NCBI GenBank assembly: GCA_002373505.1
Contig: DFKE01000014.1
Coordinates: 283,590 to 347,589, forward strand
DNA length: 64,000 bases
DNA from: Bacteroidales bacterium UBA3653
GTDB taxonomy: Bacteria; Bacteroidota; Bacteroidia; Bacteroidales; Paludibacteraceae
Direction of reading: 5' to 3'
Numbering within the stretch: the stretch's first letter is position 1; each line of letters starts with the position of its first letter. The position numbers and the translations under genes are program-made. Below are positions 23,259 through 30,593 of the stretch, piece by piece. The notes below the pieces were generated by a model. It was not told the DNA's origin, made no database searches, and was given only the letters and a program-made list of their open reading frames with translations.

Positions 23259-25499
23259 ATGTTCAAACAATTTCAAACAATTTCCAATTTCAGGCAACGG
23301 AGTGCAATCCGTTTCCGTCGGTTCTGCCACAAGGCGTATGCAGCCTTCTGTTCCCTTCACCGCGAGGTGACCATCGGGCGCGTGGCAGCGTACATGACGG
23401 ATCTGGAAATGCTCAAGAGCGGAAAGAGTATAGCCCTCTCGGCTTTGCTCCTTCTGGCCGGAGTAGCTCCTGCGGAGGCCGATGAAGGCGTTCCGAAGGA
23501 TTCCGTTCCATTGACAGCCCAACAACTTAGTCTTCAGGAGGTGTTGGTCGTTTCTCACAAAGCTGAAGTTCATTCGGAAGCTTACCGTCTTATTACGCAG
23601 GTCTCGCGCGCCGAGATAGAAGCCTTGCCGGTCCAAACCGTAGCGGATATTCTCCAATATCTGCCGGGTGTGGATGTCCGTACGCGGGGAGCGAACGGGG
23701 CGCAGGCGGATATAAGCATGCGCGGCGGTACGTTTGACCAGGTGCTGGTGCTCATCAACGGCGTTCCGCTCTCGGATTTCCACACCGGACATTATGCGCT
23801 CAATATACCCGTTTCGACGGAGTTGATAGAGCGCGTGGAGGTGCTGCAAGGTACTTCGGCAAGCCTGCATGGGGCGTTCTCCGGGGCGATCAATATTGTG
23901 ACCAAGACAACCCCACCCCAGCCCTCCCCTCAAGGGAGGGAGCATGATGTGCGACTCAAACTGACAGCCGGCATGAATGGCTTAGTAAATCCGGAAATTG
24001 CGGCTACTTTTGCCATTCCTGATAAATCCTCCTCCCTTGAGGGGAGGTCGGGAGGGGTTAAACCGCTCACCATTAACCTCTCCGCCGAGTACAGCCGTGC
24101 GGACGGCTATTATGCGCCGTCGCCCACCGAGAAAGAGGCTACGGCATGCAGGAACAGCGATTTCAAGTTAGCCAACCTCTATTTCCAGACCCGTTGGAGA
24201 GGGCTGGACGTGCAAGCCGGAGCGCAATGGAAAGATGCAGGTCTTGGCATGGGTTACGGTTTCGGTTCGCAGGACCAGTTTGACGCCACCCGCACCGCCT
24301 TTGCTTCCGCCAGATACGAACACCGTTGGGGCGCATGGCGCTTGGACGCACAGGCTGCCTACCGTGCTAACTACGACCGCTATGAGTGGCACCGCGGACA
24401 GCGGCTGTACGGCAATTTCCATTTTGCACAGACAGCCTCAGCCTCCATCGCCGCACACTATGCTTCGCGGATAGGTACTACCTCTTTCGGTGTCGGAGTA
24501 CGCAACGAGAACATGCACTCTACCAACCTCGGCGATACGATCAATCCGAATGGACAAGTGCCCAATGTGGCGGATTTTCCGCTGGCGGACGTTCGTGTGC
24601 TGGATCTCGTCAAAGGAGGCAACAGGTTTCATGCCAACTACTATGCCGAGCAGACGTTCTATTACGCTGGTCTCTCCGCATCCATCGGCATAAACGGCAC
24701 GTATAATACGCAGTTCGGCCATCATTTGGGCGGCGGTGCCAATATCGGTTATTCGTTTGAGAAAGCCGGTACGCTCTATGCCAATGTCAACAGGTCGCTG
24801 CGTATGCCGACTTTCACGGACCTCTATTATAATGCCGGAAACCAACTCGGCAACCGCAACCTCAAACCCGAAGAGGCATGGCTGCTCTCCGTGGGATATA
24901 AAGGAACACTTAATCTCCTCCCCTCTACGGGGAGGTCGGGAGGGGCTTTTTCTTGGGCGGTGGATTGGTACTACCGATGGGGTAAGAATATCATTGACTG
25001 GGTGTATGTGCCGGCGGACACCAAGCGTCCGTACCACGCCGAGAACCAGCAGCAGGTGAACGCTACGGGAGTGGAACTGTCTGTGGCTTATCGTTTTCCA
25101 TCTTTCTTCCCCCCTTCATGGGGGGAGCGAGAGGGGCCTTGCATCTCGGTCAATTACGCTTACACTTATCTGGATCTGAACCTCAAAGAGTCCGGCTCGC
25201 GCTATCTGGACTACCTCAGCCATAAGCTCTCCATCCATCTGGAGCATGGTATCTACAAGGGTCTCGGAGCGTCATGGACCGTGCGTTTCCAGAAACGCGA
25301 AGGGCAATATAATAATGCCGAAGGGGCGGTGGCGGATTATCAGCCTGTCTGGCTGCTGGACGGTTCTGTCTTCTGGCAGAACAAGTACCTGCGTGTCTCT
25401 GCCGACTGTACGAACATGACCAACACACGCTATTACGACTACGGCGGTATCCTCCAACCCGGAGCCTGGGCGAAAGTAAGTATCAAAGCGATGTTGTAA
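23259..25499 (+). CDS. TonB-dependent receptor, BtuB-like
   Basis: Receptor of 746 aa. The N-terminal extension FCHKAYAAFCSLHREVTIG before the hydrophobic ALSALLLLAGVAPAEA is, from memory, typical of Bacteroidales cobalamin-type receptors and supports the early start at 23259. Plug domain motifs are VQTVADILQYLPGVDVRTRG and SMRGGTFDQVLVLINGVPLS; the barrel carries YANVNRSLRMPTFTDLYYN and ends AKVSIKAML. Vitamin B12 or another corrinoid is the likely substrate, by similarity of the plug. Four GC-rich palindromes lie in frame (PPQPSPQGRE, SSLEGRSGGVKP, LLPSTGRSGGAF, FPPSWGEREGP), each in a probable turn or loop. The 3' end overlaps the convergent EEP gene by 17 bp. Confidence 0.88.
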   Translation: MFKQFQTISNFRQRSAIRFRRFCHKAYAAFCSLHREVTIGRVAAYMTDLEMLKSGKSIALSALLLLAGVAPAEADEGVPKDSVPLTAQQLSLQEVLVVSHKAEVHSEAYRLITQVSRAEIEALPVQTVADILQYLPGVDVRTRGANGAQADISMRGGTFDQVLVLINGVPLSDFHTGHYALNIPVSTELIERVEVLQGTSASLHGAFSGAINIVTKTTPPQPSPQGREHDVRLKLTAGMNGLVNPEIAATFAIPDKSSSLEGRSGGVKPLTINLSAEYSRADGYYAPSPTEKEATACRNSDFKLANLYFQTRWRGLDVQAGAQWKDAGLGMGYGFGSQDQFDATRTAFASARYEHRWGAWRLDAQAAYRANYDRYEWHRGQRLYGNFHFAQTASASIAAHYASRIGTTSFGVGVRNENMHSTNLGDTINPNGQVPNVADFPLADVRVLDLVKGGNRFHANYYAEQTFYYAGLSASIGINGTYNTQFGHHLGGGANIGYSFEKAGTLYANVNRSLRMPTFTDLYYNAGNQLGNRNLKPEEAWLLSVGYKGTLNLLPSTGRSGGAFSWAVDWYYRWGKNIIDWVYVPADTKRPYHAENQQQVNATGVELSVAYRFPSFFPPSWGEREGPCISVNYAYTYLDLNLKESGSRYLDYLSHKLSIHLEHGIYKGLGASWTVRFQKREGQYNNAEGAVADYQPVWLLDGSVFWQNKYLRVSADCTNMTNTRYYDYGGILQPGAWAKVSIKAML
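23911..23942. repeat. GC-rich palindrome in BtuB-like gene, 1
   Basis: CCCCACCCCAGCCCTCCCCT then CAAGGGAGGGAG; encodes PPQPSPQGRE in frame directly after the plug domain. Confidence 0.8.
24028..24059. repeat. GC-rich palindrome in BtuB-like gene, 2
   Basis: CCTCCTCCCTTGAGGGGAGG then TCGGGAGGGGTT, in the inverse orientation to copy 1; encodes SSLEGRSGGV in frame. Confidence 0.8.
24914..24946. repeat. GC-rich palindrome in BtuB-like gene, 3
   Basis: CTCCTCCCCTCTACGGGGAG then GTCGGGAGGGGCT; encodes LLPSTGRSGGA in frame. Confidence 0.8.
25105..25140. repeat. GC-rich palindrome in BtuB-like gene, 4
   Basis: CTTCCCCCCTTCATGGGGGG then AGCGAGAGGGGCCTT; encodes FFPPSWGEREGP in frame. A variant of the family with longer C and G runs, like 37694-37730. 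Confidence 0.75.
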
Positions 25500-26523
25500 G
25501 TACGATAGGCAGGTGGTCCGAGAAGCCGTCTTTCTGATACCTGTAACCATTGAAGGTGCGTTTGGGTCTGAGACCGAGATATTTCTCATCCGGTTCTTGG
25601 ACCCATTCTGCATCATATATCCTCACCGTGCTGAGGTTGTCCAGCGCCGGCGAGGTATAGAACTGGTCCAGACAGCTCCACCGTCCATGATACTTATGCG
25701 TGCCCGTCTCCTTTCCATTAACAGGCTCCCGGTAACTCACACCCCGTAACCCGTCACCCGTACCCCGTAACCCGTCACCCGTATCCCGTAACCGGTAACC
25801 GGTAACCCGTAACCCCTCAGATGGCTCTCCGTTGAAATCGCCCATAATAACGATTTTTGCCTGTGGCTCAATCGCCAATACACTGTCTACGGCTCCCTGC
25901 AAAACCTTCTTCACCGCCTCTCTCTTCCATTCGGTCTCTGCCGCTCCGCCTCGTTGGCTCGGCAGATGGCAAACAAACAGATGCAAGGTATCTCGCTTGT
26001 CCACCCTCGCGCATACATATAGGATGTCGCGGGTCTGTAATCTGTCAGGGAAGCGGTCTGTATTCTGTATTCTGATGGGTTTGCTATTAAGAGTATCCAC
26101 TCTGCTCTTTTTATACACCAACGCCACGTCTATTCCTCGTGGGTCCGGGCTCTCGTAATGCACAAAATCGTATTCCCCTCGCCGCAGCGTGTAGCATAGT
26201 TTGCGCAGACAAGCTGCGTTCTCCACTTCCTGCAGACCCGCTATATCTACCCCCTCCCATTCGCCGATATTGGTCAGCACGCGGGCTATATTCTCCACTT
26301 TCCGTTCATATCGCGTGTAGCTCCACCGCCGTTCGCCTTCCGCCGTCCATTCCCAATCGTCTTTCTCCACCCACAGGCTGTCAATCATCACGCTGTCATG
26401 CTTCGGGTGAAACAGGTTTTCTACATTGTAACTGACCACCCGCAACGGCGTTGCAGATGCACTCCATACACCTGCCCCAACTCCGATCAGTACGGCAATA
26501 ATAACCTGTCCCCTTTTTATCAC
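25483..26523 (-). CDS. endonuclease/exonuclease/phosphatase-family protein
   Basis: Secreted or periplasmic EEP-fold protein of 346 aa with signal peptide MIKRGQVIIAVLIGVGAGVW. The catalytic framework is visible: VVSYNVENLF (metal Asn), IAGLQEVENAAC (metal Glu), HLPSQRGG, IVIMGDFNGEP (Asp/Asn) and FSDHLPIVL (catalytic His). Substrate may be nucleic acid or phosphoesters. Between GDFNGEP and the last strands sits a low-complexity block (RVTGYRLRDTGDGLRGTGDG) encoded by a tandem GTAACCCGT repeat. It converges on and overlaps the BtuB-like gene by 17 bp. Confidence 0.85.
   Translation of the reverse strand: MIKRGQVIIAVLIGVGAGVWSASATPLRVVSYNVENLFHPKHDSVMIDSLWVEKDDWEWTAEGERRWSYTRYERKVENIARVLTNIGEWEGVDIAGLQEVENAACLRKLCYTLRRGEYDFVHYESPDPRGIDVALVYKKSRVDTLNSKPIRIQNTDRFPDRLQTRDILYVCARVDKRDTLHLFVCHLPSQRGGAAETEWKREAVKKVLQGAVDSVLAIEPQAKIVIMGDFNGEPSEGLRVTGYRLRDTGDGLRGTGDGLRGVSYREPVNGKETGTHKYHGRWSCLDQFYTSPALDNLSTVRIYDAEWVQEPDEKYLGLRPKRTFNGYRYQKDGFSDHLPIVLTTSL
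25738..25818. repeat. in-frame tandem repeat (C)CCGTAACCCGTCA
   Basis: About eight 9-11 bp units of the type CCCGTAAC/CCCGTCAC/CCGGTAAC within the EEP gene. Copy number could vary by slippage and would shift the frame unless changed in threes. Confidence 0.85.
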
Positions 26524-26579
26524 TTCCTTCGTCCTTCCTTCCCTTCGTAAATCCTTCGTAAATCGTACATCCGTCCTTC

Positions 26580-27053
26580 TTACATCTGGCCGACGATTTT
26601 TTCCAAGTACCTTTTGTCGGTTTCATCGAAGGTATTGTATTCTTTGCTGTCGATATCCAATACCCCTATGATCTCACCGTCTTGGAACATCGGCACGACG
26701 ATCTCGCTGTTCGATTCGCTGGAGCAGGCGATATGTCCGGCAAACTCATGTACATTGGGCACAATAATCGTCTCGGCTTTCGCCCAGGCAGTGCCGCAGA
26801 CACCCTTTCCGAACGGAATGCGGGTACACGCCAACGGGCCCTGAAACGGACCTAACACGAGTTCTTGAATATTCTCTCCCCTTGTGGGGGAGTTGGAGGG
26901 GGTTATTACTCTATAAAACCCCGTCCACCAGAAACCGAACGCTTCATGCAGGAGGGCTGCTACGTTCGCCATGTTGGCGATCAGGTCCGTCTCGCCGGCT
27001 ACCACCGATCCCGCCTGCGCCAATACCTCTTTGTATAGTTCTTCTTTATTCAT
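26580..27053 (-). CDS. free methionine-(R)-sulfoxide reductase (GAF)
   Basis: Single GAF-domain protein of 157 aa of the fRMsr type, which reduces free Met-R-O with thioredoxin. The family cysteines are present in ACTRIPFGKGVCGTAW and HIACSSESNSEIVVP. The start is taken at 27053 (MNKEELYKEV); ATG 27059 is equally close to the promoter at 27066-27073, but the upstream TTG lies inside the -7 box and is excluded. A GC-rich palindrome (26874-26904) inserts TPSNSPTRGEN in frame between GFYRVI and the next strand. The protein ends RYLEKIVGQM, normal for the family. Confidence 0.9.
   Translation of the reverse strand: MNKEELYKEVLAQAGSVVAGETDLIANMANVAALLHEAFGFWWTGFYRVITPSNSPTRGENIQELVLGPFQGPLACTRIPFGKGVCGTAWAKAETIIVPNVHEFAGHIACSSESNSEIVVPMFQDGEIIGVLDIDSKEYNTFDETDKRYLEKIVGQM
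26874..26904. repeat. GC-rich palindrome in fRMsr gene
   Basis: CTCTCCCCTTGTGGGGGAGT then TGGAGGGGGTT; encodes PSNSPTRGE in frame in a surface loop of the GAF domain. Confidence 0.8.
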
Positions 27054-27065
27054 ATGCATCGCCTG

Positions 27066-27073
27066 CAAAGGTA
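27066..27073 (-). promoter_or_regulatory. -7 box TACCTTTG of fRMsr
   Basis: Perfect TACCTTTG followed by GCAGGC on the minus strand, 12 bp before the ATG at 27053. Confidence 0.75.
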
Positions 27074-27261
27074 CAACAAAAATTGCACATACGCAAGCGT
27101 TCGGGCATTTTTTTGCCGAATAAAATGTATTTTATCTGTTGTGTGGGGCTATGAGACGTTTATGCTCGCATAGAAACGTCTTATAGGTTCATGCAACAGG
27201 AAAGCCTTTAGGCTTGGCAAAAAATGTCTGAATGCTTGCGTATGGTCTGCTGGACGCGACT

Positions 27262-27305
27262 GTACTTTCGAAGGGGCCCCCTTTGGGGGAGGAGGTCGAA
27301 AGTAC
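27262..27305. repeat. inverted repeat around GC-rich palindrome
   Basis: GTACTTTCGA (27262-27271) and TCGAAAGTAC (27296-27305) are perfect inverted arms enclosing AGGGGCCCCCTTTGGGGGAG, a member of the palindrome family. This is the only copy with matching outer arms. Confidence 0.7.
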
Positions 27306-27325
27306 TGCTTTTTTCCGACATATGC

Positions 27326-27350
27326 AAAAAAAATCGCCCCGAAGGACGAT
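27326..27350 (-). terminator. terminator of lipoprotein gene
   Basis: On the minus strand AATCGTCC-TTCG-GGGCGATT followed by TTTTTT, 6 bp after the stop of the lipoprotein gene. The UUCG loop makes it a strong candidate. Confidence 0.85.
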
Positions 27351-27356
27351 TTTTCA

Positions 27357-28715
27357 TTAATCTATACGGTAGATTCTGGAGAATAGGTCTGTGTTGTCAC
27401 GAACCCATCCTGCCGGCGGAGTGACGGTGCAATCCAGCGGGTTCGGCTCGGTTGTCTCATCGTGCTCCAAAGGACCGAACGCGTTCACATAATATCCCGG
27501 GTTGACAGTGAAGCTGACCGTGGAATGATCCAGCCATCCATGTATCTCTTTGCGGTTGGCATCGTGGTAATAGTTCCAGATCTCGAATGTGATACCATCC
27601 AGATAAGTCTCGCGGCAGTATTTCAGCACTTCTGCATTGATGCCCTGCGTTGAGATACGGATACCTTCCTCCTCAAAACGAACAGTCATGGTGATAGTCT
27701 GTCCTGCTACTTCCATGGAAACATATTGTACGTAGTCGTTGTATTGGTAAACGCCCTGCGGGTTGCTCAAGACGATATTCATATCGTCGCGGTCGCAGTA
27801 ATACTCTACACCGATAGGCAGGAACACCTCTACATCCGTTGTGTCACGCACGTGGATTGACAATTTGGAGGAAATGTAGTCGCCCTCCTCTTTCTCTGCG
27901 TTGATGCTCAGGTTCACTTCTACATGTCCGTCTTCAGATCCGGTTTGCTCAATGGGGATAACAATCGGATCGGTAGGAACTACCTCTTCGCTCTTGCCGT
28001 CTGCAGGAGTCAGTTTGATCACCCAGTCGTTATAAACACCATCGCCATCATAATACTCGCCGCTGTTTTTTGCCGTGCGGTAGTCAAAACAGAGGTAGTA
28101 GCCGTAGCCCGGGATCTGATAAAGCGTCCATGCGTCGTGTTTGGTGTTGTCTTTGTCGCCCCAGCTGTCATGGTAGGTCGGGGCGGCAAAATGCAGGTTA
28201 ACGCACAATGCGTCCGGACCCCAAGCGGCGTTGTAGTCGTTGATATGCTCGTTGTTAATCACCAGATAATCCATGTGGTTACCACCTGTCACACCATGCC
28301 ATGCGCCGTTCATATCCACCAACGTCGAGCCCGAATAATAGGCGTACGATGAACCGATGTTTTGCAGGAAATAGGCGGAGTGGTCCCACTCTGCACGATG
28401 CTCGTTCGGGTGCTGACGGATATAGTCCAGCACGTAGGTACGCTCTTCCTGCGTTATAGCTGCCGGGATAAAATCACGGTATTCTGCAGGCACGTTGCCG
28501 TCCTGAACCTTATAATAACTGAATTGCGCTTTCTTTTCTCTCGCCGGAGCTTTGGCGCCATTTTCAAAAGTACTTACATGGGTATGGTGACCCGAGTAGA
28601 TAACAAAATTAGCTTGTTTGGCAGGACGTACCTGCGCTTTGTCTTCGCCCTTCTCGCATGCTGTCAGCAGCAGTGCCAAGGAAACGAATGAAAAAATAAT
28701 CTGTTTAGTATTCAT
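27357..28715 (-). CDS. lipoprotein, function unknown
   Basis: Lipoprotein of 452 aa, starting at the ATG at 28715 (MNTKQIIFSFVSLALLLTAC, lipobox Cys20). The first third is acidic/aromatic (YVLDYIRQHPNEHRAEWDHS), a middle block (GNHMDYLVINNEHINDYNA, then YYDGDGVYNDWVIKL) has the look of a calcium-binding extracellular domain, and the last half is beta-rich. DGDGVYNDWVIKLTP is shared, from memory, with PEP/LruC-type cell-surface domains, but I would not name it. Transcribed alone, from its own promoter to its own terminator. Confidence 0.7.
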   Translation of the reverse strand: MNTKQIIFSFVSLALLLTACEKGEDKAQVRPAKQANFVIYSGHHTHVSTFENGAKAPAREKKAQFSYYKVQDGNVPAEYRDFIPAAITQEERTYVLDYIRQHPNEHRAEWDHSAYFLQNIGSSYAYYSGSTLVDMNGAWHGVTGGNHMDYLVINNEHINDYNAAWGPDALCVNLHFAAPTYHDSWGDKDNTKHDAWTLYQIPGYGYYLCFDYRTAKNSGEYYDGDGVYNDWVIKLTPADGKSEEVVPTDPIVIPIEQTGSEDGHVEVNLSINAEKEEGDYISSKLSIHVRDTTDVEVFLPIGVEYYCDRDDMNIVLSNPQGVYQYNDYVQYVSMEVAGQTITMTVRFEEEGIRISTQGINAEVLKYCRETYLDGITFEIWNYYHDANRKEIHGWLDHSTVSFTVNPGYYVNAFGPLEHDETTEPNPLDCTVTPPAGWVRDNTDLFSRIYRID

Positions 28716-28744
28716 ATATATATTAGTTATGCGTAAATTTGCTG

Positions 28745-28752
28745 CAAAATTA
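28745..28752 (-). promoter_or_regulatory. -7 box TAATTTTG of lipoprotein gene
   Basis: TAATTTTG followed by GCAGC on the minus strand, 29 bp before the ATG at 28715. Confidence 0.65.
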
Positions 28753-28849
28753 CTGCTTTTTTTTATATTATGCAAAAAAAACATCCATTTATTTGGGCTT
28801 GTCCCAAATTAAATACTCTCAATTACTTGCATGTTTGCAAAAAAATTAC

Positions 28850-28857
28850 TACCTTTG
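28850..28857 (+). promoter_or_regulatory. -7 box TACCTTTG of MFS gene
   Basis: Perfect TACCTTTG followed by GCACTCC. It shows that the true start is the ATG at 28903, not the upstream codon at 28831. Confidence 0.75.
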
Positions 28858-28902
28858 CACTCCTTTTTGTTTTTATTTAATGTTAAAAATATTGTTCATA
28901 TT

Positions 28903-30072
28903 ATGATAAATGACTATAACAAAACGAAAGTAGCTTGCTATCTTGGTTTTGTCACGCAAGCGATAGTTGCCAATTTTCCGCCGCTTCTATTTATGGTGTT
29001 CTACCGCGAGTACGACATTCCTATTGCCATGCTTGCCTATATCCCGGCTATCTTTTATATCGTACAGCTCATAACGGATTTTCTGTGTGCCAAGTTCAAG
29101 AACCTGGACTATCGCCGGAGCATTATTATCTCGGAGATCACATCAGCCTTGGGGCTGATCGGTCTCGCCTTCCTGCCGCAGCTCTTCTCAAACCCGCTCG
29201 TCGGCATCCTTGTTTGCGTGACTGTGTATGCCGTCGGCAGCGGACTGATTGAGGTGCTCTGCAGCCCGATTATCGAGGCTTGCCCCTTTGAGAACAAAGA
29301 GAGTATGATGAGCCTCTTGCATTCTTTCTACTGCTGGGGCGCTGTCGCCGTGATATTGGGTTCTACGCTCTTTTTCTATCTCTTCGACCTCTCCAACTGG
29401 AGGTATCTCACTTTCCTGTGGGCGCTTATTCCTTTATATAATATCTATAACTTCTCTGTCTGTCCTATCGCTCCTATAGTGCCGGATGCGGAGGGGATGA
29501 GCATGACCGCTTTGCTGAAGAACGGCAGGTTCTGGCTCTTCCTGATCCTCATGGTCGCTGCCGGAGCTTCTGAGAGCACCATGGCGCAATGGACATCCGC
29601 TTTTGCAGAAGCATCGCTGGGCGTTGACAAAGCTATAGGCGATCTGGCTGGACCCTGCGGCTTCGCTTTCTGCATGGGATTGGGACGGCTTTGGTATGGC
29701 AAGAAGGGGTTGCATCTCAATCTCTCTGCATACATGACCGGGGCCGGTATTCTCTGTTTCTTCGCTTATATCCTCGCTTCGCTTTCCTCAAACCCTGTCG
29801 CCAGTTTCGCGGGATGTATGATCAGCGGTCTGGCGGTAGGGATCATGTGGCCCGGTTCTATCAGTCTTACCTCGGCGCGGATACCCAAAGGCGGAACAGC
29901 GCTGTTCGCCCTACTCGCGTTGGCCGGAGATATGGGTGGCACGCTCGGACCTTCATTGGTCGGTATCGCTACCCGCTCCGCGGAAAACAGTATCCGGACA
30001 GGTATCCTTGCTGCCTCTGTCTTCCCTGCTATGCTCGTCATCAGCCTGCTGCTCATCCGCAGACATGATTAG
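28903..30072 (+). CDS. MFS transporter
   Basis: Major facilitator protein of 389 aa with twelve predicted helices. It begins MINDYNKTKVACYLGFVTQA and has a split after helix six (CPIAPIVPDAEGMSMTALLK). The motif following helix 2 (CAKFKNLDYRRS) is a reduced form of the MFS A-motif. The second half includes GPCGFAFCMGLGRLWYGKKG. It resembles the FucP/NagP-like or sugar-type MFS of Bacteroidota in layout, but the substrate is not clear. Convergent with the DUF1573 gene; the two ends overlap by 4 bp. Confidence 0.9.
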   Translation: MINDYNKTKVACYLGFVTQAIVANFPPLLFMVFYREYDIPIAMLAYIPAIFYIVQLITDFLCAKFKNLDYRRSIIISEITSALGLIGLAFLPQLFSNPLVGILVCVTVYAVGSGLIEVLCSPIIEACPFENKESMMSLLHSFYCWGAVAVILGSTLFFYLFDLSNWRYLTFLWALIPLYNIYNFSVCPIAPIVPDAEGMSMTALLKNGRFWLFLILMVAAGASESTMAQWTSAFAEASLGVDKAIGDLAGPCGFAFCMGLGRLWYGKKGLHLNLSAYMTGAGILCFFAYILASLSSNPVASFAGCMISGLAVGIMWPGSISLTSARIPKGGTALFALLALAGDMGGTLGPSLVGIATRSAENSIRTGILAASVFPAMLVISLLLIRRHD

Positions 30073-30593
30073 TATTCAAAATATCTATGTGTTATAGTGT
30101 CCGTCGTATAATTGTTCCGCCTTGTATTGCCTTGGAACATAGCGGGTTCATTGAGTTTCTTCAGTAGCCTTTCTTCAAAATCCGTATGATTAGGCGTCGG
30201 GCGCACGACACTCACGTCGAACTGCATCTCCACTACGCCTTCCGGTACAATGTTACCGAAGACACGGATGGTGTGTTTGGCCAGATTGATGTTCTCATCG
30301 CTGCGAAAGACAAAAACCATCAATGCACTGTCTCCGACTGGAACCAGAGACGGTTGCTCGCTGATGAGGCTGATGCTACTGCATGCAGGCTGTATGTCGC
30401 TGATGATCAGTGGATTGGGACCATCGTTGTACAGCCGCCACATCATTTGTAGTTCATCGCCCTGTAAGATAGGGATATAGTGCCGTACGGGATCTTTCAC
30501 CCGCACATTCGTCGGACCTATCTCTTTCCTACAGCCCGCCAAGAGCACCGCCAGTAGTAAGATTCCTATTATGTTAATCCTCCCTTTGTTCAT
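30069..30593 (-). CDS. DUF1573-like lipoprotein
   Basis: Lipoprotein of 174 aa (MNKGRINIIGILLLAVLLAGC, Cys21). One DUF1573/ASH-like Ig domain follows: LYNDGPNPLIISDIQPACSS, then VPVGDSALMVFVFRSD and KHTIRVFGNIV, the usual motif order of that family. The tail is basic/polar. It is the last gene of the HEAT-GT2 operon: its ATG shares one base with the TGA of the fusion gene (TGATG), so it is translationally coupled. Probably a periplasmic or outer-membrane partner of the polysaccharide machinery. Confidence 0.78.
   Translation of the reverse strand: MNKGRINIIGILLLAVLLAGCRKEIGPTNVRVKDPVRHYIPILQGDELQMMWRLYNDGPNPLIISDIQPACSSISLISEQPSLVPVGDSALMVFVFRSDENINLAKHTIRVFGNIVPEGVVEMQFDVSVVRPTPNHTDFEERLLKKLNEPAMFQGNTRRNNYTTDTITHRYFEY

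Larger units (their letters stand above)
27054..27356. other. gene-free stretch with strong secondary structure
   Basis: 303 bp. It holds the fRMsr promoter (27066-27073), a nested structure (CTGTTG 27136-27141 with CAACAG 27194-27199, enclosing AGACGTTT 27154-27161 with AAACGTCT 27174-27181), a small hairpin AAGCC-TTTA-GGCTT (27202-27215), a 10-bp inverted repeat around a GC palindrome (27262-27305), and a terminator (27326-27350). It may encode a small RNA; none can be named. Confidence 0.5.

Noticed and set aside
23287..23415. Possible cobalamin- or TPP-type riboswitch before the BtuB-like receptor (stem ACGGA..TCCGT, CTGCCAC/GTGGCAG pairing, GATCTGGAAATGC resembling a TPP box).
   Set aside because: The region is in frame and encodes FCHKAYAAFCSLHREVTIG, an N-terminal extension I recognise from Bacteroidales BtuB-type receptors. 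The conserved B12 box and the TPP CTGAGA/ATACCAGCG boxes are absent.
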